Numbered from the stretch's first letter, positions 34,764-43,155 are shown. The stretch: DNA of 60,339 nt from Anaerobutyricum hallii DSM 3353 (GCF_000173975.1 NZ_ACEP01000100.1:1-60339), one strand, 5' to 3'. Notes: generated from the letters alone by a model not told the origin. Program-made: numbers and translations.

Positions 34764-34838
34764 CGGGGTGTGGCTCAGCTTGGCTAGAGCGCTTGATTTG
34801 GGATCAAGAGGCCGCAGGTTCGAATCCTGTCACCCCGA
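34764..34838 (+). tRNA. tRNA-Pro (TGG)
   Basis: Acceptor CGGGGTG / CACCCCG pairs fully. The anticodon loop is TTTGGGA with anticodon TGG, and the T-arm has GGTTCGAATCC. It is the first of nine tRNAs and is identical to the copy at 35385. Confidence 0.96.
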
Positions 34839-34843
34839 TACTT

Positions 34844-34914
34844 GCGGGTGTAGTTCAATGGTAGAACACTAGCCTTCCAAGCTAGATACGTGGGTTCGAT
34901 TCCCATCACCCGCT
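34844..34914 (+). tRNA. tRNA-Gly (TCC)
   Basis: Acceptor GCGGGTG / CACCCGC; anticodon loop CTTCCAA with TCC; T-arm GGTTCGATTCC. It is repeated at 35465. Confidence 0.96.
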
Positions 34915-34963
34915 TCTGCGAAAGTGGAATTTACAATTATATATTGTATCTAACTATTTATGC

Positions 34964-35037
<74 letters not shown>

Positions 35038-35059
35038 TTTGTCAGGTTGTCCTGGCTAT

Positions 35060-35134
35060 GGTGGGTGTGGCGCAGTTGGTTAGCGCGCCAGATTGTGGCT
35101 CTGGAGGCCGAGGGTTCGAATCCCTCTACCCACC
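35060..35134 (+). tRNA. tRNA-His (GTG)
   Basis: Acceptor GTGGGTG / TACCCAC with the extra 5' G typical of tRNA-His at 35060, opposite the C discriminator. Anticodon stem CCAGA / TCTGG, loop TTGTGGC, anticodon GTG. Confidence 0.95.
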
Positions 35135-35140
35135 TTATAA

Positions 35141-35212
35141 TGGGCTATCGCCAAGCGGTAAGGCACAGGACTTTGACTCCTGCATTCGCTGGTTCGAATC
35201 CAGCTAGTCCAG
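35141..35212 (+). tRNA. tRNA-Gln (TTG)
   Basis: Acceptor TGGGCTA / TAGTCCA; anticodon stem CAGGA / TCCTG, loop CTTTGAC, anticodon TTG. Confidence 0.95.
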
Positions 35213-35256
35213 TAGGACCAGTGATTCGAAAAGCTGGCTCATCAATAATTTGATAT

Positions 35257-35329
35257 GGGATATTAGCTCAGTTGGTAGAGCACTTGACTTTTAATCAAGT
35301 TGTCCGGGGTTCGAATCCCCGATGTCTCA
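35257..35329 (+). tRNA. tRNA-Lys (TTT)
   Basis: Acceptor GGGATAT / ATGTCTC with G-U pairs; anticodon stem CTTGA / TCAAG, loop CTTTTAA, anticodon TTT. Confidence 0.95.
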
Positions 35330-35384
35330 TTCGAAAATCGTTGCTATAGCGGTTTTTGATTTCGAAAAATATTATATAGTATAC

Positions 35385-35459
35385 CGGGGTGTGGCTCAGC
35401 TTGGCTAGAGCGCTTGATTTGGGATCAAGAGGCCGCAGGTTCGAATCCTGTCACCCCGA
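35385..35459 (+). tRNA. tRNA-Pro (TGG), second copy
   Basis: Same sequence as 34764-34838, followed at the same 5-bp spacing by a second tRNA-Gly, showing a duplicated Pro-Gly block. Confidence 0.96.
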
Positions 35460-35464
35460 TATTT

Positions 35465-35535
35465 GCGGGTGTAGTTCAATGGTAGAACACTAGCCTTCCA
35501 AGCTAGATACGTGGGTTCGATTCCCATCACCCGCT
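35465..35535 (+). tRNA. tRNA-Gly (TCC), second copy
   Basis: Same sequence as 34844-34914, anticodon TCC. Confidence 0.96.
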
Positions 35536-35579
35536 TTCTTTTTTCGCTTGTGAAAAAAGATAATTGAATTACAGGATAT

Positions 35580-35659
35580 GCGGATATGGCGGAACTGGCA
35601 GACGCGCTAGACTTAGGATCTAGTTCTTCGGAGTGCAGGTTCGATTCCTGTTATCCGCA
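35580..35659 (+). tRNA. tRNA-Leu (TAG)
   Basis: Acceptor GCGGATA / TATCCGC; anticodon stem CTAGA / TCTAG, loop CTTAGGA, anticodon TAG; a long variable arm GTTCTTCGGAGT marks a class II tRNA. It is the last tRNA of the array. Confidence 0.95.
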
Positions 35660-35663
35660 TGAC

Positions 35664-35706
35664 AAAAGCCTAATGACTACTGATATAGCGGTTATTAGGC
35701 TTTTCT
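35664..35706 (+). terminator. Terminator of the tRNA array
   Basis: AAAAGCCTAAT pairs with GTTATTAGGCTTTT, starting 5 bp after tRNA-Leu, followed by a T-rich stretch. Confidence 0.85.
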
Positions 35707-35723
35707 AATATTTTTTATTATAG

Positions 35724-35796
35724 TCTTGCAGCTCCCAGAACACAAATATAGAGTATGTGCTCTCTTTGAGAGTATCTGTTTTGCCTGCGGCAAATT
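35724..35796. repeat. Family A half-copy
   Basis: GCAGCTCCCAGAACACAAAT then ATAGAGTATGTGCTCTCT is one core strand and arm, ending CTGTTTTGCCTGCGGCAAAT, the usual edge in reverse orientation. The other half is absent, so this looks like a deletion product. Confidence 0.7.
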
Positions 35797-35927
35797 CTTA
35801 TTTATCTAAGCAAAATGCCAAAATAAATGTTACAAAAAGGTTTCTAAAGTGTTAAATTTTACTATAGAAAAATTTGAAATCAGGTGCTATAATCAGATGC
35901 AAATATTTGATACAAAGAGGTATTAAG

Positions 35928-37076
35928 ATGAGTGAAGCAGTGAAAAAAAGCACAAAGCGCATTTATAAGTGGGACAATCTGAAGTGTTTTTTAATTGTTA
36001 TGGTTGTTATTGGACATTTTGTAAATCAATATGCCCCGATATCGAATACAATGAAGAGTCTTTCTCTTTTTATATATTCTTTCCATATGCCGCTTTTTAT
36101 TTTTTTGTCCGGATTATTACAAAAAAGATGGTCACAGCGATGTAAGTTTCAATGGGACAAACCGTTATATTATATTATGATAGGATATGCACTGAAGGTT
36201 TGCATTTATGGAATTAAAATTTTGTTCCATCAGAAAGCAGTTTTTCAGTGGTTTGAAGATACGGGGATTCCGTGGTATATGTTTGCGATGGCTGCATTTA
36301 TGGTTATTGCGTATCTGATTAAAGAACTTCCGTTATGGTTTGTGTTGCCGATAAGTATTTTGGCGGCATGCCTTGCCGGATATGATGAAAATATAGGAAG
36401 TTTCCTGTATCTTTCAAGAATTATTGTATTTTTCCCATTCTATTATACAGGATATTGTCTGGATATAAAGAAGCTGCAGGAAGTGTTAAACAAAACCTGG
36501 ATAAAGTGTCTGTCAGCAATTTTTCTTACAGATATGATTTTATATACATTAGCAAAGATTGAAGATAACTATTCGTATATTCGGCTTTTTACGGGAAGAA
36601 ATGCTTACTCGCTTATTAATGTAGAAAGTTGTGGAGCAGTACATAGGCTTATGTTTTATGTAATTGCATTTTTGATGGGAATTGCAATTATAAGTCTGAT
36701 ACCGAACTGTAAAGTGCCAGTAGTAGGGAAAGTTGGAGCAAGAACACTGCAAATATATTTCTGGCATCGCCTGATTTTATATGTGCTTACTTTTTCAGGC
36801 ATAACAGGGAACCTGATAAAAAATGTTCCATCGGGGTGGGTATGGATTTATCTTGCGATGGCAATCATTCTTCCGTTTGTGTTGTCGGCAGAAGTTTTTT
36901 CTGCACCGCTTACCCTGCTTAAAAATGGGGAAAATATTATTCTCGCTGGAATAGAAAAATTAAGTATAAACTTTTATAAGTGGAAGGAGAGCACCCTTAC
37001 GGTGCTCCCTGTATTAGAATTTATTACGATTGTCCTAATACTCATCTATTATGGTGAGGATGTCGGCATCCTGTAA
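35928..37076 (+). CDS. Acyltransferase family 3 membrane protein
   Basis: This 382-residue polytopic membrane protein has about ten hydrophobic segments. The N-terminal signature WDNLKCFLIVMVVIGHFVN carries the key His, and FIYSFHMPLFIFLSGLLQKR follows, as in OatA/fucose acetylase-like transferases that move acetyl or other acyl groups onto surface polysaccharides. AAAGAGG is 7 bp before the ATG at 35928. The last 42 bp overlap the convergent barstar gene. A 7-bp hairpin (GAGCACC / GGTGCTC, 36989-37007) lies within its 3' end. Confidence 0.85.
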   Translation: MSEAVKKSTKRIYKWDNLKCFLIVMVVIGHFVNQYAPISNTMKSLSLFIYSFHMPLFIFLSGLLQKRWSQRCKFQWDKPLYYIMIGYALKVCIYGIKILFHQKAVFQWFEDTGIPWYMFAMAAFMVIAYLIKELPLWFVLPISILAACLAGYDENIGSFLYLSRIIVFFPFYYTGYCLDIKKLQEVLNKTWIKCLSAIFLTDMILYTLAKIEDNYSYIRLFTGRNAYSLINVESCGAVHRLMFYVIAFLMGIAIISLIPNCKVPVVGKVGARTLQIYFWHRLILYVLTFSGITGNLIKNVPSGWVWIYLAMAIILPFVLSAEVFSAPLTLLKNGENIILAGIEKLSINFYKWKESTLTVLPVLEFITIVLILIYYGEDVGIL

Positions 37077-37295
37077 TACTTTTAGAAGTTGTTGGCAAAA
37101 AGATCTGCCAAGCTGGCTTTGCATCATATTATAATGAAGAAACTTCATCTGTAAAATGTCTGGCTGCTCTGTTAAAAAATCATATAGGGCATCCAGATTA
37201 TTTCCAAAATATTCAGGAACATCAAGTTCCTCTTTTATGTTCTGATAAAAATCTTCTTTCTTTTTCATGGCTAAACCATCGATTGTAATTATCAT
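37035..37295 (-). CDS. Barstar-like ribonuclease inhibitor
   Basis: This 86-residue protein shows the barstar core PEYFGNNLDALYDFLTEQ; the aligned Asp of LDALYD is the residue that blocks the barnase active site in the classic pair. It is encoded directly after the ribonuclease and shares an ATGA-type 4-bp overlap with it, so the two are co-translated. It should stay in the cytoplasm, as there is no signal peptide. Confidence 0.9.
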   Translation of the reverse strand: MIITIDGLAMKKKEDFYQNIKEELDVPEYFGNNLDALYDFLTEQPDILQMKFLHYNMMQSQLGRSFCQQLLKVLQDADILTIIDEY

Positions 37296-37897
37296 TGTAC
37301 ATCATCCCCATAAAGTAAAGTGAAAGATTTATAGTGATTGTCTGTGTAGTAAATCTGCCCGTCATCAGAGTAAATGATTCGTTTGGCACCACGGCTTTTG
37401 GCGTTGAGTGTATCAATATCACATTCGTGGTAAGTTCTGCCGGAAACAACAGGGAGAACTTTTTCATAGTTGCCAAAATAATCTCCGCCAATACATTTGC
37501 CTGGGGCGTAAGGTTCTAAACTGCCTCCGGACCATCCAAGTTTCTTGGCTTCCTTTTTTGTAATAAAATTATTTGGAAGCTGTCCGTATTCGATGAGATA
37601 ATTCATGATATCTTCTTTGGAAGTGTAGCTGCCATCTTTATCAAGATAACCGTCAGTTTCGTCAATCTGTTTTTTCTCGGTCGTAGATGTATTTCCACTT
37701 TCTATGTTACTCGTCTTATTCTGTTCAGTGGCAGAATCGGAGGTGTAGTCTGTAGTTTCTGAAAGGGTAGTGTAAGTCCCTGTCTCGGTGTTACTTTCCG
37801 CGCTGAAAAAATAGTCACATCCGGAAATTGGAAGAATGACGAGTAATAAAGTAGAAAGAACAGATAACAATCGCCATAATTTCTTTTTTAAGTTCAT
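37292..37897 (-). CDS. Barnase-family ribonuclease with lipoprotein signal peptide
   Basis: This 201-residue protein has a signal peptide and lipobox ISGC (Cys27), a 55-residue Ser/Thr/Glu-rich linker (about 30-85), then a barnase domain (about 92-197). DGYLDKDGSYTSKEDIMNYL, LPNNFITKKEAKKLGW and the catalytic set Glu158 (YHECD), Arg169, Arg173 (KRIIYS) and His188 (NHYKSF) are all kept, so it should be active. Lipid anchoring outside the cell is inferred; classic barnase is freely secreted. The immunity gene follows with a 4-bp overlap. Confidence 0.9.
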   Translation of the reverse strand: MNLKKKLWRLLSVLSTLLLVILPISGCDYFFSAESNTETGTYTTLSETTDYTSDSATEQNKTSNIESGNTSTTEKKQIDETDGYLDKDGSYTSKEDIMNYLIEYGQLPNNFITKKEAKKLGWSGGSLEPYAPGKCIGGDYFGNYEKVLPVVSGRTYHECDIDTLNAKSRGAKRIIYSDDGQIYYTDNHYKSFTLLYGDDVQ

Positions 37898-37922
37898 AAA
37901 ATTCCTCCCGTGTTATTTTATG

Positions 37923-38056
37923 TACTCTCGGAGTCTTTCTTGCACTTGCTTTTGTGGCTGATTTTCCGCCAGCCGCACCGCGTATACCTCAAAAATTTGG
38001 ACACAACTGACAAAAAATCTTCTCACAAAATCAAGCACAAAAAGATTTCGAGAGTA
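37923..38056. repeat. Family 3 inverted-end repeat, full copy
   Basis: This 134-bp element has ends TACTCTCGGAGTCTTTCTTG and AAAAAGATTTCGAGAGTA. The interior has GGCTGATTTTCCGCCAGC and ACAACTGACAAAAAATCTTC. It lies 25 bp upstream of the barnase start and may carry or disrupt its promoter. The rest of 37898-38259 holds no gene; TTTTAAACACACCCTAAAAT at 38194 is a family 2 relic. Confidence 0.82.
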
Positions 38057-38259
38057 TATTTTTGTGTTATGATTGAATTTAGTATATCAAAAAGAAAAGA
38101 GGCAGTAAAGAAGTTGTAAAGAAATTCGTTTACACAAATTTGCACTTCTTTGCTGCCTGTTTTGTCAGAATCTGTAGATTACAGGAATGATTCTTTTAAA
38201 CACACCCTAAAATATAAATATTGTCAGAGTATAAAATAGAGGGAACAAAATACATATGC

Positions 38260-38460
38260 TTACATATCGCGTCCGATTCGGCCAAACAAGGTAAGTAAAT
38301 ATAAACCGGATAAGCCGACGAGGTCATAAATGAGTCTGGAAAACCAGCTATTTTCTCCAAAAAAGAAGGAGACAAGATTAAACTGGAATATCCCAATCAA
38401 TCCCCATACAATAGCTCCGATAATAGCCAGAGTCAGTGCGGTATAGTCAATCCATTTCAT
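38260..38460 (-). CDS. DUF378 small membrane protein
   Basis: This 66-residue protein has two hydrophobic helices (about 6-28 and 42-60). MKWIDYTALTLAIIGAIVWG and LIGIFQFNLVSFFFG are characteristic of the DUF378 family, whose role is unknown. AAAGGAG is 10 bp upstream of the ATG. Confidence 0.85.
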   Translation of the reverse strand: MKWIDYTALTLAIIGAIVWGLIGIFQFNLVSFFFGENSWFSRLIYDLVGLSGLYLLTLFGRIGRDM

Positions 38461-38596
38461 AATAAATAAACTCCTTTCTGCGTTTGGTTTTATCAGTATA
38501 ACCGTTTTCTATAAATTTATGAAAAGGGAAAGAAAAAATTATATTTTTTGAAAAAATGCAGATAATACTTTTAAAATCAATGGAAGGAGTTTTGTC

Positions 38597-39079
38597 ATGA
38601 AAAAACAAAAAACTTATGTAGCAATGTTGTTGGCGGCGCTGGTAATTTTATCACTTGCCGGTTGTGGAATGAAAAATTCAAAAGATAATGCGGAGGCAAC
38701 AACCGGATGGAGTGTGGAAAATCCAGATAATACGACGAAAGATAAGAAAACGACGGAATCTACAGATGCGGAAGATAATATAGAAGAAGATGCGGATGGA
38801 ATAATGGATAACTTAGGAGCAGGAACATTTGACACGTATGAAGATGCTAAAAATTATCTTATGGATAAACTGACAGCAGATAATGAAGATATGTCCTATG
38901 AATTCCGGGAGGAAACGCAGGATCTTACTTCTTATGACAGTGGTAATCCGGGAGCAGAAGGATATCAGTTCCATGTGTATGAGTCAGAAGGGGGCAAAAA
39001 GACAGGAGATTATTATGTAGATAAAGATACGGGAAAAGTATATCGCTATACAAAAGATAATAAGATTATGGAATATTAA
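38597..39079 (+). CDS. Lipoprotein of unknown function
   Basis: The 160-residue product has a signal peptide with lipobox LAGC (Cys23), an acidic Asp/Thr/Glu-rich linker (about 25-68), and a small C-terminal domain (about 75-160) with YEDAKNYLMDKLTADNE and YYVDKDTGKVYRYTKDN. The two-part design resembles the barnase lipoprotein nearby, but no catalytic motif is seen. GGAAGGAG is 8 bp upstream. I do not recognise the family. Confidence 0.75.
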   Translation: MKKQKTYVAMLLAALVILSLAGCGMKNSKDNAEATTGWSVENPDNTTKDKKTTESTDAEDNIEEDADGIMDNLGAGTFDTYEDAKNYLMDKLTADNEDMSYEFREETQDLTSYDSGNPGAEGYQFHVYESEGGKKTGDYYVDKDTGKVYRYTKDNKIMEY

Positions 39080-39100
39080 TTGGCTTAACAGAGGAAAATG

Positions 39101-39199
39101 AAAAGCCCCCTATAACGGTGTCTATGGCTTTAGTTGCTGTGAATGTGAGGTGAGAAACAGCGGCTCTAAGTCTAGAGGTGGTTAGAGGGGGATTTTTTT
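39101..39199 (+). terminator. Diverged family A hairpin ending in a T-run
   Basis: CCCCCTATAAC and GTTAGAGGGGG pair, followed by ATTTTTTT. Inside, GGCTTTAGTTGCTGTGAATG and ACAGCGGCTCTAAG resemble the family A core strands. It probably terminates the lipoprotein gene. The rest of 39200-39579 has no gene apart from a family 2 palindrome. Confidence 0.6.
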
Positions 39200-39278
39200 G
39201 CCTTTGGCTGAGACTGGGATTAATATTCGGTGTGGGGAGGATTTGAGGATTCATCGTGAGGTTGTGTGGAAGATTATG

Positions 39279-39305
39279 CTAGAGCATTTTTCAAACACGC
39301 TCTAG
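39279..39305. repeat. Family 2 short palindrome
   Basis: CTAGAGCATTTTTCAAACAC then GCTCTAG: 27 bp with a CTAGAGC / GCTCTAG stem; it looks like the two ends of the 136-bp element joined. Confidence 0.8.
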
Positions 39306-39579
39306 TGTAGAAGTTGGTAGTTTGAGTATGTAAATTTGTTTTATTTTGTTTGGTAAAGAAAAAAATCTTTAGATATTGGACATATGGGGATTTGGAGTGA
39401 ATGAAATGTGATTGAGTATTTTCGGGCAGAGATATAGAGAAGATATCTAATGAGAAAAGAAAAAAATACTTATTTTGTAAAAATAAAACAAAAAAAGACT
39501 GGAAAAATATTACAATATGTGCTACAATTATTTCCATAATAAACAAATTAAAGAATATTATGGAAAAGGAGAAGAAAAT

Positions 39580-40482
39580 ATGACATTTGAGGCATTTCAG
39601 TCATACATAAAGGAGAATGTTTTGAAGGGATGGAGAGAAGATGCAGATATAGAGATGGCTGTGGTGAGGAAGAATAATGGAATTGAGTTGTGTGGGCTGT
39701 ATATCAGGCGGGAGGAAGAACAGATTTCTCCGACGATTTATCTGGATGAATATTATTCTTATTATTTAAAGGGAGAAGCATTAGAGGAGATTATCACAAG
39801 AATCCGGGAAGAATATGAGTGGAAGATATCCAGGGTGGCGGATTATCATTTTAATTTGGAGAAGTTTGAGTATGTGAGAGACAGAATTGTATACCGTCTG
39901 GTGAATTATGAGAAGAATAAGGAGATATTAGAGGATTGCCCTCATTTGCGCTTATATGATCTGGCACTGACTTTTCGGTGGGTGGCGCATAGCGATGATA
40001 TCGGGATTTCCACGGCTTTGGTTACGAATCAGGAACTTCAGGTCTGGGGTATTTCAATGAATGAACTCTTACTGGCGGCAAGAGAGAATACACCAAGGCT
40101 ATTTCCTGTACATATGATTGATATGGATGAAATGATAGCGCAGGCGGGGATTCCTATTTCGCTGGATGAGTCTGCGATTCCGATGTATATTATGACGAAT
40201 GAACAGGAAGTGAATGGGGCGTCTGTTCTTTTATATGATAATGTTTTAGAGTCTTTCGCCCTCGAAAAGAAAACGGATTTTTATATTCTGCCAAGCAGTA
40301 TACATGAGGTAATCTTAGTGCCGTCGAATAAGATTGATGATCCGTCTGCGCTTTTTACAATGGTGTCAGATGCAAATAATACTGTTGTTGCGCTGGGGGA
40401 TATTTTATCGGATTCGGTATATTACTATAATAGAAGAAAAAATCAGATTGTTCCGGTAGGAAAGGAACGAAAGATAGTCTGA
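39580..40482 (+). CDS. DUF5688-like protein
   Basis: This 300-residue soluble protein begins MTFEAFQSYIKENVL and has LYIRREEEQISPTIYLDEYY, VYRLVNYEKNKE and LYDLALTFRWVAH, features I associate with DUF5688 proteins common in Lachnospiraceae; the function is unknown. AAAAGGAGAAG is 7 bp before the ATG at 39580. The stop codon falls inside a family 2 repeat end (TCTGAAAGTATTTTTCAAAC), and decayed copies of the 3' end follow, so the C-terminus may have been altered by repeat insertion. Confidence 0.7.
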   Translation: MTFEAFQSYIKENVLKGWREDADIEMAVVRKNNGIELCGLYIRREEEQISPTIYLDEYYSYYLKGEALEEIITRIREEYEWKISRVADYHFNLEKFEYVRDRIVYRLVNYEKNKEILEDCPHLRLYDLALTFRWVAHSDDIGISTALVTNQELQVWGISMNELLLAARENTPRLFPVHMIDMDEMIAQAGIPISLDESAIPMYIMTNEQEVNGASVLLYDNVLESFALEKKTDFYILPSSIHEVILVPSNKIDDPSALFTMVSDANNTVVALGDILSDSVYYYNRRKNQIVPVGKERKIV

Positions 40483-40506
40483 AAGTATTTTTCAAACACG
40501 CTCTAG
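40476..40506. repeat. Family 2 repeat end overlapping a stop codon
   Basis: AGTCTGAAAGTATTTTTCAA followed by ACACGCTCTAG matches the right end of 31571-31706. The TGA at 40480 is the stop of the DUF5688-like gene. Confidence 0.75.
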
Positions 40507-40696
40507 TGAAGAAAAAATGAAAGATGGTCTAAAAAGTATAACTGCTCCGGTGGAGGAAAAATGAAAGATACTCCCAAAGTGTGATTGTTCCGAGGGGAAA
40601 AGAACGTGAAATTGTTTAAAGGTATAATTCATTGAAAATACATAAGGCTGTGCTATACTTATATTTATATATTTTACTAGAGAGCGGGTGTCTGGA

Positions 40697-41845
40697 ATGA
40701 AAAAGTGGAAGATATTATTTAATATAATTATGGAAACAGTTATATTTTTTGGCATAGCTGTGCTGTTGATTATAGGAATTCCAAAGTTAATGGGATTTTT
40801 CTGGCCTTTTGTAGCGAGCTGGATACTGGCATTACTGGCAACACCGCTGTGTAATTTTTTAGAGAAACATATTAAGCTGAACAAAAAATGGTCTTCAGCG
40901 GTAATCATTGTACTTGTTTTGCTGGCACTGGCGGGAATCGGTTATCTGGCAGTGACAAAGCTTGGACGGGAGCTGATGGGATTGTTTTCAGGAGCGCCAG
41001 AATACTATGTTTATGTGCAGAGAACAATTAAGTCTTTTGGAGATAGCCTTACCAATATTGTTTCGCCGATTTCTTCTGATTTTGGAAAGCAGATACAGGG
41101 ATTTTTTACAGACTTTTTAAGCCAGATGGGTGGAATTATTAATAAGTTTGCTCCAAAGGGAGTTGAGATGATGGGGTCTGCTGCAGCGGATTTGACGAAT
41201 GGTTTTATTGGAACTGTTGTTATGATTATTTCTGCATACTTTTTCATTGCAGATAGAGAGCGGCTTACGGAAGGATTCTGGAGAATTGTTCCAGAAGACT
41301 TGAAGTCTACAGTTCGCGATATTAAAGATAAAGTAATTGCAGCATTGGGTGGATTTCTCCTTGCTCAGTTTAAGATTATGTGCATTGTGTTTGTGATTTT
41401 GCTGGCAGGATTTTTCCTGATGGGTAATCCGTATGCATTACTGCTTGCTTTAGTAATTTCGTTTGTTGATTTGCTACCTATTCTTGGAACAGGTACGATA
41501 TTGATTCCGTGGACGTTGTTCTGCTTTGTACAGAGGGATTATCGCCAGGCAATGTTTCTTATTATCCTTTATGTGGTTTGTCTGGTAGCACGTCAGTTTT
41601 TACAGCCAAAGATGATAGCGGATAGCATGGGACTTGATTCTATGGCAACGTTAGTGTTGATTTATACTGGCTATAAGTTGAATGGGATGAAGGGGATGAT
41701 TCTCGCGCTGCTGGCAGGTGTGATTATCTTGAGTCTGTATCGTCTGGGGCTGTTTGATCGTAAAATAAAGCGAATGAGTCGGCTCTTGTATGAATATCGG
41801 CATTGTGGAGCTGATTGTGAAGATGATAGCAATGCAAAGCTATAA
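40697..41845 (+). CDS. AI-2E family transporter / YtvI-like membrane protein
   Basis: This 382-residue polytopic protein has paired N-terminal helices (ILFNIIMETVIFFGIAVLLI, FFWPFVASWILALLATPLCN), a central amphipathic region (about 95-170), and a C-terminal helix block with LALVISFVDLLPILGTG and a family-type GYKLNGMKGMILALLAG. The size and VDLLPILGTG loop fit the AI-2E exporter superfamily, including sporulation protein YtvI. A GTG at 40688 is an alternative start. The substrate is not inferable. Confidence 0.85.
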   Translation: MKKWKILFNIIMETVIFFGIAVLLIIGIPKLMGFFWPFVASWILALLATPLCNFLEKHIKLNKKWSSAVIIVLVLLALAGIGYLAVTKLGRELMGLFSGAPEYYVYVQRTIKSFGDSLTNIVSPISSDFGKQIQGFFTDFLSQMGGIINKFAPKGVEMMGSAAADLTNGFIGTVVMIISAYFFIADRERLTEGFWRIVPEDLKSTVRDIKDKVIAALGGFLLAQFKIMCIVFVILLAGFFLMGNPYALLLALVISFVDLLPILGTGTILIPWTLFCFVQRDYRQAMFLIILYVVCLVARQFLQPKMIADSMGLDSMATLVLIYTGYKLNGMKGMILALLAGVIILSLYRLGLFDRKIKRMSRLLYEYRHCGADCEDDSNAKL

Positions 41846-41983
41846 AAGTGAAGAAAGTTATGGGGATAGTCGTAATCGGAAATTATAAAATAGGGGGTCG
41901 TAAGTGAAATGTAGTCGAAAATTGCAAAATAGGATAAAAAATCAGAAAATAATGTCTAAAATATATAATTATCAGAAAATATA

Positions 41984-42012
41984 TTGACTTGCATATAGTG
42001 CTGTGCTAAAAT
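41984..42012 (+). promoter_or_regulatory. Promoter of the cold-shock gene
   Basis: TTGACT and TAAAAT are 17 bp apart; the leader to the start at 42066 is about 47 nt, short for a cold-regulated leader. Confidence 0.7.
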
Positions 42013-42065
42013 GGAGATGTCCTGAGAGAAAGAAAGCAGGAATTTTTAATTATGGAGGTATTCCG

Positions 42066-42272
42066 ATGTTTAAGGGAACAGTGAAGTGGTTTAACAATCA
42101 GAAGGGGTATGGCTTTATACAGGATGAGAGTGGCAAAGATATCTTTGTACATTATACAGGACTGAATATGCCGGGCTTTAAGTCGTTAGAAGAAGGGAAT
42201 GAAGTAGAGTTTGACATTGTTCAGGGAGAGAAAGGCCCGCAGGCTTCGAATGTAGTGAAGTTACAGGGATAA
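42066..42272 (+). CDS. Cold-shock-domain protein
   Basis: This 68-residue single cold-shock domain carries the nucleic-acid motifs [16 protein letters not shown] (RNP1) and DIFVHYTGL (RNP2). It acts as an RNA chaperone binding single-stranded RNA. ATGGAGG lies 7 bp upstream. It is a single-gene unit with its own promoter and terminator. Confidence 0.94.
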   Translation: MFKGTVKWFNNQKGYGFIQDESGKDIFVHYTGLNMPGFKSLEEGNEVEFDIVQGEKGPQASNVVKLQG

Positions 42273-42287
42273 GATACAGAAGACACG

Positions 42288-42321
42288 GCCGCTGCAGGAA
42301 TTGATTTGCAGCGGCTTTTTT
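42288..42321 (+). terminator. Terminator of the cold-shock gene
   Basis: GCCGCTGCA / TGCAGCGGC is a perfect 9-bp stem with a 10-nt loop, followed by TTTTTT. Confidence 0.9.
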
Positions 42322-42540
42322 CGTATAATAATAGTATGCATTAATAAATGTGCATATATTGATAACATGTTGATGCTGTGGGTTATAGTGTATAGGTATG
42401 TTGATGAAAAACAGTTTTTGCAGATAGTGGAACATATGTTATGAATAGAAGTGTTAAAAAGCCATTACATTTATATACGCACGATGTGACAGGCAAATAT
42501 ACGTTGTGAATAGATAGAAATATAGAATTGAGGAAGCAAA

Positions 42541-43155
42541 ATGAAACTTTATTTAGTCAGGCATGGAGAGACAGCGCTGAATGAAAAAGGCTGCTATTAT
42601 GGAAAGACAGATGCGGTTCTTTCTGTAAGGGGAATAGAGCAGGCAAAATATCTACAGCATATTTTTAAAGAGGTTTCTTTTGATTATGTGGTAGCAAGCC
42701 CCCTGGTGCGTGCCTATAATACGGCACAGATTATAATAGAAGAAAGAAAACAGCAAATTTTCGGGGACAGCCGTCTGATGGAACAGGATTTTGGTATTTT
42801 TGAAGGTCTTACTTATAAGCAACTTAAAGGAAAATATCCGCAGGAATTAGAACAATGGAATAAAGAATTTTCTACATATCGGATTCCAGAAGGGGAAAGC
42901 TTTCTTGATGTAAGAAGAAGAGTAGAAGCTTTTCTTAAAGATATTCCATCTGGGGAAGAGAATAAGTCGGAAAAGATGCTGATTACCGCACATAAAGGAA
43001 CATTGGGTCATTTGCTGGCAGCAATGTTGAAACTCCCACCAGAAGGTTACTGGAATTTTGTGTTTGATCAGGGATGTTACAGTGAAGTGGATTTAGAAGA
43101 CGGTTACGCGATTATACGGAAATTGAATGTAAGGGATATTCCTAGAGATATTTAA
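42541..43155 (+). CDS. Histidine phosphatase (phosphoglycerate mutase-like)
   Basis: This 204-residue protein of the RHG superfamily has the phospho-His motif YLVRHGETALNEKG, VVASPLVRAYNTA, the acid Glu in EQDFGIFEG and the second His in LITAHKGTLGHLLA. The set resembles alpha-ribazole phosphatase (CobC) and YhfR-type enzymes, but no cobalamin genes are nearby, so the substrate is open. GAGGAAG is 5 bp upstream. Confidence 0.87.
   Translation: MKLYLVRHGETALNEKGCYYGKTDAVLSVRGIEQAKYLQHIFKEVSFDYVVASPLVRAYNTAQIIIEERKQQIFGDSRLMEQDFGIFEGLTYKQLKGKYPQELEQWNKEFSTYRIPEGESFLDVRRRVEAFLKDIPSGEENKSEKMLITAHKGTLGHLLAAMLKLPPEGYWNFVFDQGCYSEVDLEDGYAIIRKLNVRDIPRDI

Noticed and set aside
35047-35253. 68-codon ORF reading through tRNA-His and tRNA-Gln
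   Set aside because: It is entirely made of two clear tRNA genes and their spacer; no ribosome-binding site.
40688-40697. GTG start for the AI-2E-type transporter
   Set aside because: Possible, but the ATG at 40697 has a comparable purine-rich site; kept as an alternative only.
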